Origin: Haemaphysalis longicornis
Lineage: Eukaryota > Arthropoda > Arachnida > Ixodida > Ixodidae
Direction: 5' to 3'
Assembly (NCBI GenBank): GCA_013339765.2
Contig: CM023448.1
Span: 285,254,817-285,318,816, forward strand
Length of the DNA: 64,000 nt
In this document: positions 23,929 to 34,690 of the stretch, piece by piece
How the letters are laid out: every line of letters starts with the position of its first letter
Numbering within the stretch: position 1 is the stretch's first letter
Notes under the pieces: generated by a model
The model's database searches: none
The model's input: the letters and a program-made list of their open reading frames with translations, nothing else
Told to the model about the DNA's origin: nothing
Translations under genes and position numbers: made by a program

Positions 23929-25640
23929 ATTGTGGCGCCTGAAAGTACACAAAAGGGGGTGTCACGTCGGTAGGCGGTGTCGCGCCGGTTCATGTTGAAC
24001 TTTGTGTGATGAGCCCTCAACGCATGACGCGGACGCACGAATCAGAGGAAGTGTTGCGACAGCGTTAGCGTGCTCTTGATAGTGCCGCAGTCAGAAGGTA
24101 CACAGACTTCCTCGCCAAGGTCCCTGTGCGCGTGCCTGCACAGCCGAACTACTGATTTTCCCCAAAAGATGTGTCATGTAAAAACTGTTGGCACCCGCTG
24201 AGCGTCGAATCCCCTTTTCTGGCCTGATGGAAATTTGTTGGTCCGTGCAATGTGAGAAAGGAGGGTGCGAGAAAGAAATAAGAAGAAGATATCTTCCTGC
24301 CTGTGAAGACGAGGAGGAGAAAAATGAAGAGAAATGCCGAGAGCTTATCCAGGCATAGAGCCCGGTTTGCTACATCCTGCATTCATTTTAAACATTTAAT
24401 TACGTAAAATGATGCACTCTTGTCTTCGGCATTGGTTTCTCTTATCGAGCGTACGCTGTTAGAAAACACATACAAAATGAGAGTAAATGAAAGTAAACAG
24501 AACCATACATTACAAAAAAAATAAATTAAACACGTCAAATGCGATAGTGTCTTTATACGTGGCTTTGGTAACAACGTTTTCCACTACAAGTTTATCCGGG
24601 ACCGTTTTTCTCTGCACCACCGGGAAAACTAGCGCCACGGAAGATGTTGGGCACGCATGAAACACGCTGTTCTTACTTCTTGCATAGCACGCATGGAGGC
24701 GCCGTCTATCGCCCCGCTCGCCTTCTTCTTGTGTAAGTACATGGCGACGCCACACATAACCCTTTCCTCACGTAGGTGAAAAGCGATACATTATAAGGAA
24801 CTCTCGCCTCACATTCCCCACGCAGGCAGGCATATTTCCTGCGTTCCAAAGTCGTTCAACAATAACGCCCTCGGGTGTTGCGCAGCCCCGTTTGTGATGT
24901 TAGCAGTGCCACTAGTGCCGAACCTCCGCCGGAGGAACCGTGTCGGACTTCCGTCCAAGCCGAGCGCACTGTTTTGCCTCCCGTTGGAGGCACGCAGCGC
25001 TGAAGGCGTCGGCGGTCACACGCGGGTGGGGAAGACGGCGCGAGCGCGATCGGCGCTTTCGTCAGGGCTCAAAAGAAGCCGCGCGTTGGCAGCTGAAAAC
25101 GTGAGTAACGGCGCCTCGCCCCTGCGCCCGAGACCCCTTGCACTTGGGGCGAGCGTTTCCTGCGCTCCTTTGACTATCGCCGACTAGTGCACGTGTTGGA
25201 GTCCCAGAAAGAGGCGCCCTTGTAGCGGGCCGCTGGTGACTGGCGCGCGCGCGGCATTCAGCCCCTGCGTGGAGGCCTGCGGGGACCGCCGTCTTTCTGG
25301 CCAGCCATCGTGGCACGCTACTCGGGCGACCTTCCCCGAGAACTGCCGACAGTCGCGCCTTGACTGATGACTCTGTCGCTGTGACAGAAGCCGCCCGCTG
25401 ACGGAACAGGAAAAGCAAGTTGCAAATAAGAGAAATAAGATGGGCCAGCCGGTCCCCTTCTCCTCCGTCAGCCGCAGCAGCATCTCCTGACAACGCGAAC
25501 CAGCTTCGGCCTGAGACGCTTTCTGCGGCGGCGAGTAAAAAGCGTATTTACGCTTGGACGCGTGCCACCGGCCCGCTGGTCGAGGATGCAGCGCTCACGA
25601 CGCTTGTCTCCTCACTCCTCCCTTTTCTTTGTTTGCTTGC
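23929..25640. other. Non-coding stretch with a CpG-rich block
   Basis: No known protein domain. Positions 24860-25560 are GC- and CpG-rich. A plus frame from 24897 reaches a donor-like AAAC/GTGAGTAA site near 25099, and opposite-strand frames are equally open. It could be a promoter/first-exon region, but nothing confirms this. Confidence 0.35.
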
Positions 25641-25671
25641 TGTCAATACAAGGGGTCTAGGTCTTTTCGGT

Positions 25672-25835
25672 ACAGGGCGGTTCGGTACAGGGCGTTTCGG
25701 TACGGTCTTTTCGGTACACGGACGTTTCGGGACACGGGCGTTTCGGGACACGGGTGTTTCGGGACACGGGCGTTTCGGTACAGGACATTTCGGTACAGGA
25801 CGGTTCGGTACAGGTCGTTTCGGTACGAAAACGAA
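25672..25835 (+). repeat. GTTTCGGTACAGG minisatellite, left arm
   Basis: About eleven units of 13-16 bp in the plus orientation, with two sub-types (GGTACAGG and GGGACACGG). They form the outer portion of the left inverted repeat of the Foldback-like element. Frames through it give FGTGRFGT-type repeats that are not a protein gene. Confidence 0.93.
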
Positions 25836-26070
25836 TTCGAGCGAGCGTTTGAGGCGGCCAAATTCGCGTGCGTTGTTAACATGGGAGTTGCAAACACGCA
25901 AATTGAACCTGTTTATTACAACTGTTGTTGCTTGTATTTCTGCGTTATTTTAGGCTAGTAGAAATTTATGCGGCCTTGCCAAAAAAATGCCTATTTGCGT
26001 AACCGTAGCCAGAAAATGTATGGCTTGTTCATTTTTGTTTCTTTAGCGACAATATCATCATGTATTTTCT

Positions 26071-26320
26071 ACCCGCCGCGGTGGCTCAGTGGGTAAGGGG
26101 CGTTGCGCTGCTGAGCATGAGGTCCCGGGTTCGATTCGCGGCCACGGCGGCCGCTTTTCTGATGGAGGCGATAAGCAAAAACGCCCCTGTGTACGAGATT
26201 TCGGCGCACGTTAAAGATCCCCAGGTGGTCAAAATTAATCCAGAGCCCTCCATGGACTACGGCGCGCCTTATCGCCTGCGTTGCGTCGGGGAGTTAAACA
26301 CTGCAATAAAATAAAACTAA
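26071..26320 (+). mobile_element. tRNA-derived SINE (Ruka-like)
   Basis: The head carries box A (TGGCTCAGTGGGTAAGG) and box B (GGTTCGATTCG) on the plus strand. The body has GATTTCGGCGCACGTTAAAG and CCAGGTGGTCAAAATTAATC and closes with an A-rich AATAAAATAAAA tail. It lies within the Foldback-like element, so it probably inserted after or was carried by it. Confidence 0.88.
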
Positions 26321-28059
26321 ATGTTTCGTCCTCTGGCGGGGCAGAATTTTTTATTGCGCCCTCGTGTTTCCCATCCCGTCCTCGCCCACGTGATCGCTTG
26401 CGCTTCGGCGCATTCTGCAATAATAAGAATAAAAAAACATGCCTTGGTACCCCGAATGGTTAGCGGCACGAAAGTCAGCGGGAGCCCGATCTTAGGGCGA
26501 GCGTTTTAGGCAAGCTCCGCCGCAAGCCATGCACGCTCCTCCACCACTCCCCGTGCGTCCAGAGAAATTCTGGGAAGACAGGTGACTGAAAAAATTTACG
26601 GGTTTAAGGAGTTTTCGCGGCATGAACATATCAGTTCTTTATTGTGTTTTTGTTTTGAATTGATTTTGCATAGGATCTCTAGGATCTATTTTTTTAAGAC
26701 GGCTTCTGAGCTCATATTGTGATTATTTAACGCCTACTTACCAATCCGCATACTTTTCAAGCGATTTATCCTGTAAATATTTGTTGAGGATAGTTCCTCG
26801 ATCCTGTCTCATTTGTTTACTTTTCGCATAAATGTTCTTTGAATCGATTATTCATTTACATAGACATTCTTTTAAATTTTGTTCTGAGTAGTGAAGTTAT
26901 TTGTCACAAAAGTACCGTATGTAAACTTCAGAGGTACCAATGAGCCACGATCCAACGTGGCTCCTATTCGGGGACGCTGCTTTGACGTGCATGTTTGCTG
27001 CGAGAAATATTTCTTACGCACTAAGCGCTCTTCCGGGCTGTTAAACTAAGTAAACACCTATCTTATAAATAAGTATGAAATGGTTTAACAGTGCAGTCAG
27101 AAACATTATCCGTCGGAATAGTAGCGCTAAAGTGTTACACTGGGTTTTTCACTTACATCATCCCACGCGATTTGAGTTGCAGCGGCTCATTTTAACCTGC
27201 TGCATGCCAGTTGCAGTCGGCACTTGTTTTTTTTATATATATGCCATGTATAATGTCGTGCCGACACCTGCTTCTGCGAACATCATTTTAATGGTGTGCG
27301 GCTCAAAAAAGTACTGATTATGGGGAGCAGCAGGTGACATTGGTCTCAGGTCACGACCATATTAGCAAAACGCCAAGAATTACAGATGAGCAGTCCTTGC
27401 GAAGATGAATAACTGTATGTATGCTGCATAAAACATTACAGAGTGCTTTCAACGTCATTACACAGCATTTCCAAATTTGATTCACAAACGCAATAAACCC
27501 GCCGCTGTCCCTGCTAACTATGAATAAGTCGGGACGGAAGCGTGCGGCAACACTTCAAGTATTTGCGTTATCAGAAGAAAGCAACGCACACAAATGCAGA
27601 AACACAAGAAATTGCAACTTCTTCGTCATTACGTTATAAAGGGACAGGTTCCTTCCCCGTGCGGTGGGACTCATTCCCGCAGCCGTTGTCGAAGGGTCTC
27701 CGCAAAGTGCAAAAAGGAAATATTAACCTCACTGATTTTAGAAAAAATAAACAGGTGATAAGTCGTCAAAAAAAAAAAACGAGTGAAAAAACACGATGAT
27801 ACTGTCACTGTTTTGTTATATAACATTCTGGTGATAATAGGTCGCTAAGAAACAAAATAATGAACACTTATAGGTTGTCTGAATGCTACAAATATCCGAG
27901 CTAATATTTAACAAATCAACAGAGGTTTTTTTGGGAAGGCCGCATAACCAACTGCTGGCCTAAAATAACGCAGAATTTCGAACAAGAACATCTGTAATAA
28001 ATAGGTACAAATTCCGTGCTTGTAACCACCCCCGTAAACAACGCCCGCAGCCTAAAGCG

Positions 28060-28225
28060 CTCGCCGAAACGAAATGACCTGTACCGAACTGCCCTGTACC
28101 GAAATGTCCTGTACCGAAACGCCCGTGTCCCGAAACGCCCGTGTCCCGAAACGCCCGTGTACCGAAACGCCGTGCACCGAAAAGACCGTACCGAAACGCC
28201 CTGTACCGAAACGTCCTGTACCGAA
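28060..28225 (-). repeat. GTTTCGGTACAGG minisatellite, right arm
   Basis: These are the same 14-16-bp units as in the left arm but in reverse orientation (CCTGTACCGAAACG, CCGTGTCCCGAAAC). They form the outer part of the right inverted repeat. Unit order differs from the left arm, so the two arrays have expanded or shrunk independently. Confidence 0.93.
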
Positions 28226-28289
28226 AAGACCGGAGCCGCAATACAAGCATACGCGCAGACACTCACTCACTCTCTGTCTCTCTCACTCG

Positions 28290-28304
28290 TGTATATATAT
28301 ATAG

Positions 28305-28358
<54 letters not shown>

Positions 28359-28408
28359 ATATATATATATCTATATCCTCCTCTCCGATATATTATAGCT
28401 TATATATC

Positions 28409-28437
<29 letters not shown>
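28290..28437. repeat. (TA)n microsatellite
   Basis: About 145 bp of TA with a central break (CTATATCCTCCTCTCCGA). It lies 45 bp outside the Foldback-like element. Confidence 0.95.
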
Positions 28438-28440
<3 letters not shown>

Positions 28441-29250
28441 CTCAGCAACGTATTGCTCAGCACAGGGCAAATATAAGTAAATTCTCGAGCATCGCGCATG
28501 GGCGTTATAGGGAGCTGGGAACATGTAAAAAAAAGCACCAATAAAAACTTTTAGCTCAGAAAGATGACTTGCGCATAAGAGAGCCGATATTTCTGATGGA
28601 TTGATTTGAAAAAATAAATGAATTAACAAAGATTCAAGTCCTTGTACGGCACCTCGCAAGTTTCGAAGCATGATAATTTTGTGTGATCCATAATATGTTG
28701 GCACGAAGATGCATCTTTTTCTTTTTAAATTATGTTTTCACTGTTATATAGTAGATACAAATTTTTCACAGCAATTTTGTCACCCGAGAGGAACGTAATA
28801 AACCCGAAATTCAATTACCTTTCATGGTACCACAACTGTCCCGCCGTCTGTACCATCCCAGGACGAACCTTACCGCTGTATTCTGAATGTTTTCCGGATT
28901 TACTGGGGAGCAACCTGCGCAGGGTACCACTGTGTGCAGGCGCATTTTAAAGGTCGTCGAACGCGCGTAAGTACGCAGTTTCTTTTAGTCACTGGCACGG
29001 ACATCTTAGGTTACGCCTAATTAAATGTGAAATGATGATGTTGACGAAACACGTCCCCGGTTTATTTCAAAGAACTGGCCTTTGGCAACTCACTCAACTG
29101 CATTCCGCCGCAGAAAGGCGTTGTTTTCATGAAAAAAAGGATGAAATACTTAAAACAACTTTTAAAGTTCTCGCTACGCAACCTCTGCAATGTCGTAAAA
29201 GGGGAACCATAGAAACAGAGTTGTCTATGCGTCAACTCCATGTTAGCATA
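28438..29250. other. Unique non-coding stretch
   Basis: No gene, RNA or repeat recognised before the 70-bp minisatellite. Confidence 0.4.
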
Positions 29251-30230
29251 CAAATGGTACGACCAAACAGGACTATAGGCACCAGAGGGGCCGTACAATC
29301 AGAAAACATTTTCGGAGAAGGAAATGGTACGACCGAACAGGACTATAGGCACCAGCAGGGCCGTATAGTCAGAAAACATTTTCGGAGAAGGAAATGGTAC
29401 GACCGAACAGGACTATAGGCACCAGCAGGGCCGTATAGTCAGAAAACATTTTCGGAGAAGGAAATGGTACGACCGAACAGGACTATAGGCACCAGAGGGG
29501 CCGTACAGTCAGAAAACATTTTCGGAGAAGGAAATGGTACGACCGAAGAGGACTATAGGCACCAGCAGGGCCGTATAGTCAGAAAACATTTTCGGAGAAG
29601 GAAATGGTACGACCGAACAGGACTATAGGCACCAGAGGGGCCGTAGAGTCAGAAAACATTTTCGGAAAAGGAAATGGTACGACCGAACAGGACTATAGGC
29701 ACCAGAGGGGCCGTACAGTCAGAAAACATTTTCGGAGAAGGAAATGGTACGACCGAACAGGACTATAGGCACCAGCAGGGCCGTATAGTCAGAAAACATT
29801 TTCGGAGAAGGAAATGGTACGACCGAACAGGACTATAGGCACCAGAGGGGCCGTACAGTCAGAAAACATTTTTGGAGAAGGAAATGGTACGACCGAACAG
29901 GACTATAGGCACCAGAAGGGCCGTATAGTCAGAAAACATTTTCGGAGAAGGAAATGGTACGACCGAACGGGACGATTGGCACCAGAGGGGCCGTACAGTC
30001 AGAAAACATTTTCGGAGAAGGAAATGGTACTACCGAACAGGACTATAGGCACCAGTAGGGCCGTATAGTCAGAGAAAACATTTTCGAGAAGTGAAATGGT
30101 ACGACCGAACATGACTATAGGCACTAGCAGGGCCGTATAGACAGAAAACATTTTCGGAGAAGGAAATGGTACGACCGAACAAGACTATAGGCACAAACAG
30201 AGCCGTATAGTTGAAAAAAATTTCGGAGAA
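29251..30230 (+). repeat. 70-bp minisatellite, about 14 copies
   Basis: Unit: GAAATGGTACGACCGAACAG, GACTATAGGCACCAGAGGGG, CCGTACAGTCAGAAAACATT, TTCGGAGAAG. The period is exactly 70 bp for eleven units (starts at 29251, 29321, 29391 and so on). The last units, from about 30050, are more diverged and slightly offset. Two unit types differ at linked positions: type A (GAGGGG with CCGTACAG) and type B (GCAGGG with CCGTATAG). The 128-codon and 84-codon frames across it are the repeat read through three phases, not a gene. Confidence 0.95.
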
Positions 30231-31486
30231 GGTTATGGGTTTTCGGAAGGGAGGACTTTTGCCGAAAGGAACACTGAGTACTGGCTTACGCGCTGCCTGG
30301 AAAAAAGTTTGGGAGGGTGATCAAACACCCAAACCCCACCTCCAGGGTACGTCCTTGGGCACCAGTGCAATCGCACATCATGTTACTTGGCGGTGGCTGT
30401 GGTCAGCGGCTGCCGATTGCACAAACAAGTCCAGTGGCTTCTGCATCGCCAGTGCTTTATCTGTCTTCTTTATTAACTATATTATATGTTCGAAGTCTGC
30501 GCCAAAGCCGGCATCATTGTCATTGGGAAAAGGCCGTCCATTGATTGAACCAAACTACCAAACTTGTATTTTATCTTGGTGGTCCACACCGTAATCAGCA
30601 TGTGCATTCCGTGAGCATTCCCACGACAAGACATACGGTAAAGTATTCATACTGTAAAGTTACGTGGTCACTAGGGCATGATTTAAGTAATAAATCTGAC
30701 TTTTTTTCCCTTTTTGGAAGACAAAGGCGAACGTACCTATTGTGGTTCAGAGACATCTTCCAGGTGGTACGCCACTCATAACTAAGGCGAGCGAAATCCA
30801 CGAGCATACAACTTTTTTCACACTGGAAACACGTACAATGGAAAGAAACGGTTATTCGAAATTACGACGAACCCTTTTCCCGAATAAAACGTCTTACGGA
30901 TACAAATATCATCTCATTTTTCGTTGCGAGACATAAAATCGTAAATTCGGGACGTAATTATCCCCATAAGACGCGCATATATCGCTGTCCTCTTCACTAC
31001 ATTTACTTGTTGCTTTTTACTAGTCTCGGTTCCATTTATGTGAGTATTTTTAACTACAACAGCGTCGAGCTCCGTCGCACTGTGCTCTTGTCTTCTTCGA
31101 AGTGAAACAAATGACACTGAATTTGATAATGAAAGAAGCGTTTGGCAAGATTTAACAGTACACTGGGTTTTGTGTGCGCCTTTAGAACACGGTGTGCGGC
31201 ATTTTAGCCGTGACGCTGCGTGCAGCTACCACACCTGATTCCGTTAATGGAAAAAAAGAAAACAGCAACCACCAGTGCACAAAAGACACATATCGAGAGA
31301 AGCTTACTGTTAATATTTGTGGCTTCCCGTATAATCTTCCAGTATGACACGAGCCGCAAGATGCCTCTCACTGTAACAATTGTTATTTTTGCAGCAATTT
31401 TTTCTTAACCTCTTCTCTTCCTCACAACAGCGCTGTTTTTTTTTTTTTTTTGTAAAAGAAGGAGTAATGTTCATAATGATACGCAC

Positions 31487-31488
<2 letters not shown>
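30231..31488. other. Unique non-coding stretch
   Basis: No recognisable gene. The longest plus frame (30211-30594) continues from the end of the minisatellite and has no domain. Confidence 0.4.

Positions 31489-31555
<67 letters not shown>
31489..31555. repeat. (GA)n microsatellite
   Basis: About 65 bp of pure GA. It is preceded by GCACATAGAGAG, the same lead-in found before the GA tract at 48306, which hints that both GA tracts may be retroposon tails. Confidence 0.95.
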
Positions 31556-31558
<3 letters not shown>

Positions 31559-31954
31559 TATACATTTGCTGCTAGGTGCGAAGGCAGAGTGAGTAAGCCC
31601 TGTCTACAGTAAGCTGTGTTGTGCGGAAGCGGAGTAGTGTGAGAAAGTTCGTCAGCGTCGCGAGATAGCGGGCGCGCCACACTGCGATGCCGAGAGAGCC
31701 AAGGGCCAACAAAGCGCTGCTACAAAGTTGCTCCCGGATAACTTGCCTACTACACAGGCGCTGTCCTACCCCCGCTAAGCTGGCAAAGCCACCTACGCGC
31801 ACCACGCGACCCATCAAAAACAAGCGCGATGCGCGTATAAGGCCCCGTGGCGCCGTCTATCAACTCTACTGCAAAGTAAGCGCGCGCCTGAATTCGGTTT
31901 GTGTTGCAAAGGCGCACCCAATTTCGCCATCACCATTTCGGTTTGTACGCTTCG

Positions 31955-32170
31955 AATGAATCAATGAATCAATAAATGAATGAATGAATGAATCTTTATT
32001 AAAGAAACTACCAACCGGGTTGAGGCACGGATGAAAGACGACCTTGGGAGACATAACGACTCCTGTTCTCGAGGGGAACTGTGTTTGTCCCTGTACTGCT
32101 AACTCATTCGTTTCCTCTCCTCGCTGTGCTCGTCCAGTAAAGCAAACTGTCGCCCGCAAAGGGTGAGCTG
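31955..32170 (-). mobile_element. Probable retroposon 3' end with (ATTC)n tail
   Basis: GAATGAATCAATGAATCAATAAATGAATGAATG is followed by AATCTTTATTAAAG. On the minus strand this reads as CTTTAATAAAGATT running into a four-base tail, the usual 3' end of tick non-LTR elements and SINEs. No protein motif is seen upstream on the minus strand, so the family is unknown. Confidence 0.4.
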
Positions 32171-34519
32171 GAGTCCAACATGATGATAATAACGATGATG
32201 ATGATTATGGTAATGCGTCGTGACGCACTTACATGTTATGCCAGAAAAATATATATACGGTGAGCTGGACATGTGTCTGATTGCTACTAAAAGAAATCTG
32301 AAATACACTGAAACATGTGGCCTACATATACAGTTCCCAATGCTATCCAAATACAAAACGTAAAAATGCTGGCAATGCCAAATTCCCGTATTGTATCCAG
32401 AAACACAGCATTGTAAGTGCCCCCTCATGCCATTTTTGTTATCTATGAAGCCGACTGGGTCTAGAATGGAGTCATTTGCTCTGTAAAAGCTCTCTGTATG
32501 CGTCAGACCCCCGCCAGAAACACTCCTGACACCGCTTGTACAACCCCTTGCTCGAACAGAGGCTCACATGGAGGAATGAAGACCCCGTCTTCCAGGATTT
32601 CAGTACCCGAACAAATTAGCGATTATACCTGTTTTGGCCCCTAATCCTGATTTCCATCACTTATTGTGTATACTAGTAGCAGCTAAAGACATTTACGGCA
32701 AAGTTTACAGAAAAAGCTATTTTTGACGCTCTACGAAGCTGACAAACTGCTTTTTCTGGGACTTCTTTGTCCTACAATATCTGTTAAGGCGCCTGCCATC
32801 GAGGAGCCGGTCAAGATCAACTTGCAAGTTAGTTGACGAGGACCCCTCTTCACCAGAAATGACAAAACGAAAACAAGATCTGCTGAGCGCTAAATACAGC
32901 AATATAATTCATTAATACCGTCCTTGTGTGATGTACTATATTCCCCAGTACAATATCGGACTTTGATTGACATGTGCATGCAGAGCATAGAGTGGTCGTA
33001 CTCACGAGCCACTCATAAGGCATGCACACGAGTGTTAACTCACAGATTTCCAGAACTCGTTCTGCAAATTTTAAGACAGTTGTTAGCTTTCGCCTCACGC
33101 GAAAAAGTTCTCTACGCTTTGCTCTTATCGTCCGAACGACGCGTATGGTGGTAATGATGCATGACCGTATGCAGAACTGCTTAAAGCTGATGATACTCGC
33201 ATTTATAAATGGGTTCCCCTTCAGTAGCTACGAATCACTGCTGATTTTTGCTAAATTAGATCTCAGTGTGCTAACATACACAAAGTTTCATTGATCAAAA
33301 TCGCTTTTCAGGCAGCTGAAGAGCCACCAAGTAGTAATCTCTACACTTCAACGATGATTGGTCGGCGAGAAATTAGTCAAAAATTACAGTGACAAGTGCA
33401 GCAATGGCACCGGCCCATTGTTCATGATGCTAGTGACGTGAAGTATGATAGTGAGTTTGTCAAACAGAATGAGAACAACTGAAATTACAGGAATGGCGAG
33501 TACAACAAAGATTTCGAATATAGAAGAGTGTCGGCGAAGGCCGAGAACTATCCCGGAGGACCTGGGTAAAGTGGAAGGACGAGCTGGTGGTGGTTACTCT
33601 GAAAATGAGTTTATTAGGAGAAGGACGAGGCACGAAATCCGTAAAGCAGGAAGGAGCGTGACCATAAAAGTTTTTATTTCGGGCTGCGGCCTTTTAGTAA
33701 CATGCTATGACAACGCTTATATCTAAGCATCAATACAAAATTATGAAGAAACTGACAAGGAGGGATTGGCAAGAAACGACTGATTTTAAGGATTCGTCAT
33801 TGCTTGGAGGAAAGTTTGGCGAGATAAAATCTCAGTGATAGCGGAGTGAGACTAATTTAAATTAAGAATTGTGTGCTTAAGAACCTGCTATGAGCAATCC
33901 ACATTGACCGGCGGCTCAAATCTTTAAATATTCTAGGAGTATGTTTTACTAAGCGTCAAATGAGGCTGTACGGAGAGTTACAAGAACAGTGTCAAGAAGT
34001 GGCTCAAGTTACGACTACGTACCGAAACTGTGCTGTGGATGCAAAAATGAATAGTAACAACAAAAAAGATTAATACGGTGAGTAAGTAAACAAAAGAAGC
34101 ATCGAGAAAAAACACGGCGTTGAACATTAATGACCCTATATGCTACTATTCCTCTTCTTTGAGTGTTGATATCTCTCTACTGTTATCTTGAATAATGCCG
34201 ACAATCATTATCTTGCACACACTCAGAGCACGTGCTGTGAACCGTATCTGCTGCGACCCCAAGGAGATTATATATCAATGTTAATGCGACGAAAACGATT
34301 AGAGGGTTTACCTTCAGGGCAGTGTTCGAAAGCAATCTATCATTCAGCTCCTTTCATCATAGCGTAAATATGCCCTCACACAGATATTTTACTCTTCAAC
34401 TTGCGGTTTAACGCACAAAAGCTTCTTGAGCACATCTTTCACTCCGTCGTCTTGCGTGAAGACAGGTAACGGGTGCTTCGTTTGAGGATGCCCCTATAAC
34501 ATAAGGAGGGCTACCGATT
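32171..34519. other. AT-rich unique stretch
   Basis: No recognisable gene. A weak GATGAT-rich patch at 32178-32215 resembles RTE tails but lacks any RTE coding sequence next to it. Confidence 0.4.
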
Positions 34520-34690
34520 AATTTCGGCCACCTGGGTCATATGAGGTGCGCCAAAATGTCCACAAACAGGCGTTTTCATTTTTCGCCTTCATCTCAAAAA
34601 AGGCCACCGCGAACGGGATCTATCCTTGCGACCTCGCGCTCAGCAGCACAACACGTTAACCCCTAAGGCTGCGTTCCAAATAGCGGAAGG
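34520..34690 (-). mobile_element. Degraded tRNA-derived SINE
   Basis: The text follows the same order as the better SINE copies: GGCCACCTGGGTCATATGAGG, GCGCCAAAATGTCCACAAAC, AGGCGTTTTCATTTTTCGCC, a purine run, then GCGACCTCGCGCTCAGCAGC. Box A and box B are both mutated. It is an old copy that could not direct its own transcription. Confidence 0.7.

Larger units (their letters stand above)
25653..28238. mobile_element. Foldback-like element 1 (minisatellite inverted repeats)
   Basis: The 9-bp direct repeat CAATACAAG flanks the unit at 25644-25652 and 28239-28247. The ends are inverted repeats of about 310-340 bp. Their outer part is a minisatellite of 14-16-bp units (CGTTTCGGTACAGG, CGTTTCGGGACACGGG). 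The inner part is non-repetitive and conserved (CTGCGTTATTTTAGGC, TTATGCGGCCTT). The left terminus is GGGTCTAGGTCTTTTCGG; the right, reversed, is CGGCTCCGGTCTTTTCGG. The interior holds a SINE and no visible transposase. Drosophila Foldback elements, related to MuDR, have tandem-repeat TIRs and 9-bp duplications, so a Foldback/Mutator-like, non-autonomous element is the best reading. Confidence 0.85.

Noticed and set aside
25420..25958. FGTGRFGT repeat protein
   Set aside because: It is the minisatellite arm of a transposable element, open in more than one frame on both strands, with no conserved frame in the inverted arm.
29032..30068. Repeat protein of RPNRTIGTRGAVQSENIFGE units
   Set aside because: The unit is 70 bp, so each copy is read in a different phase; frames close at the first indel.
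29251..30230. CRISPR-like repeat-spacer array
   Set aside because: The entire 70-bp unit is repeated, with no unique spacers.
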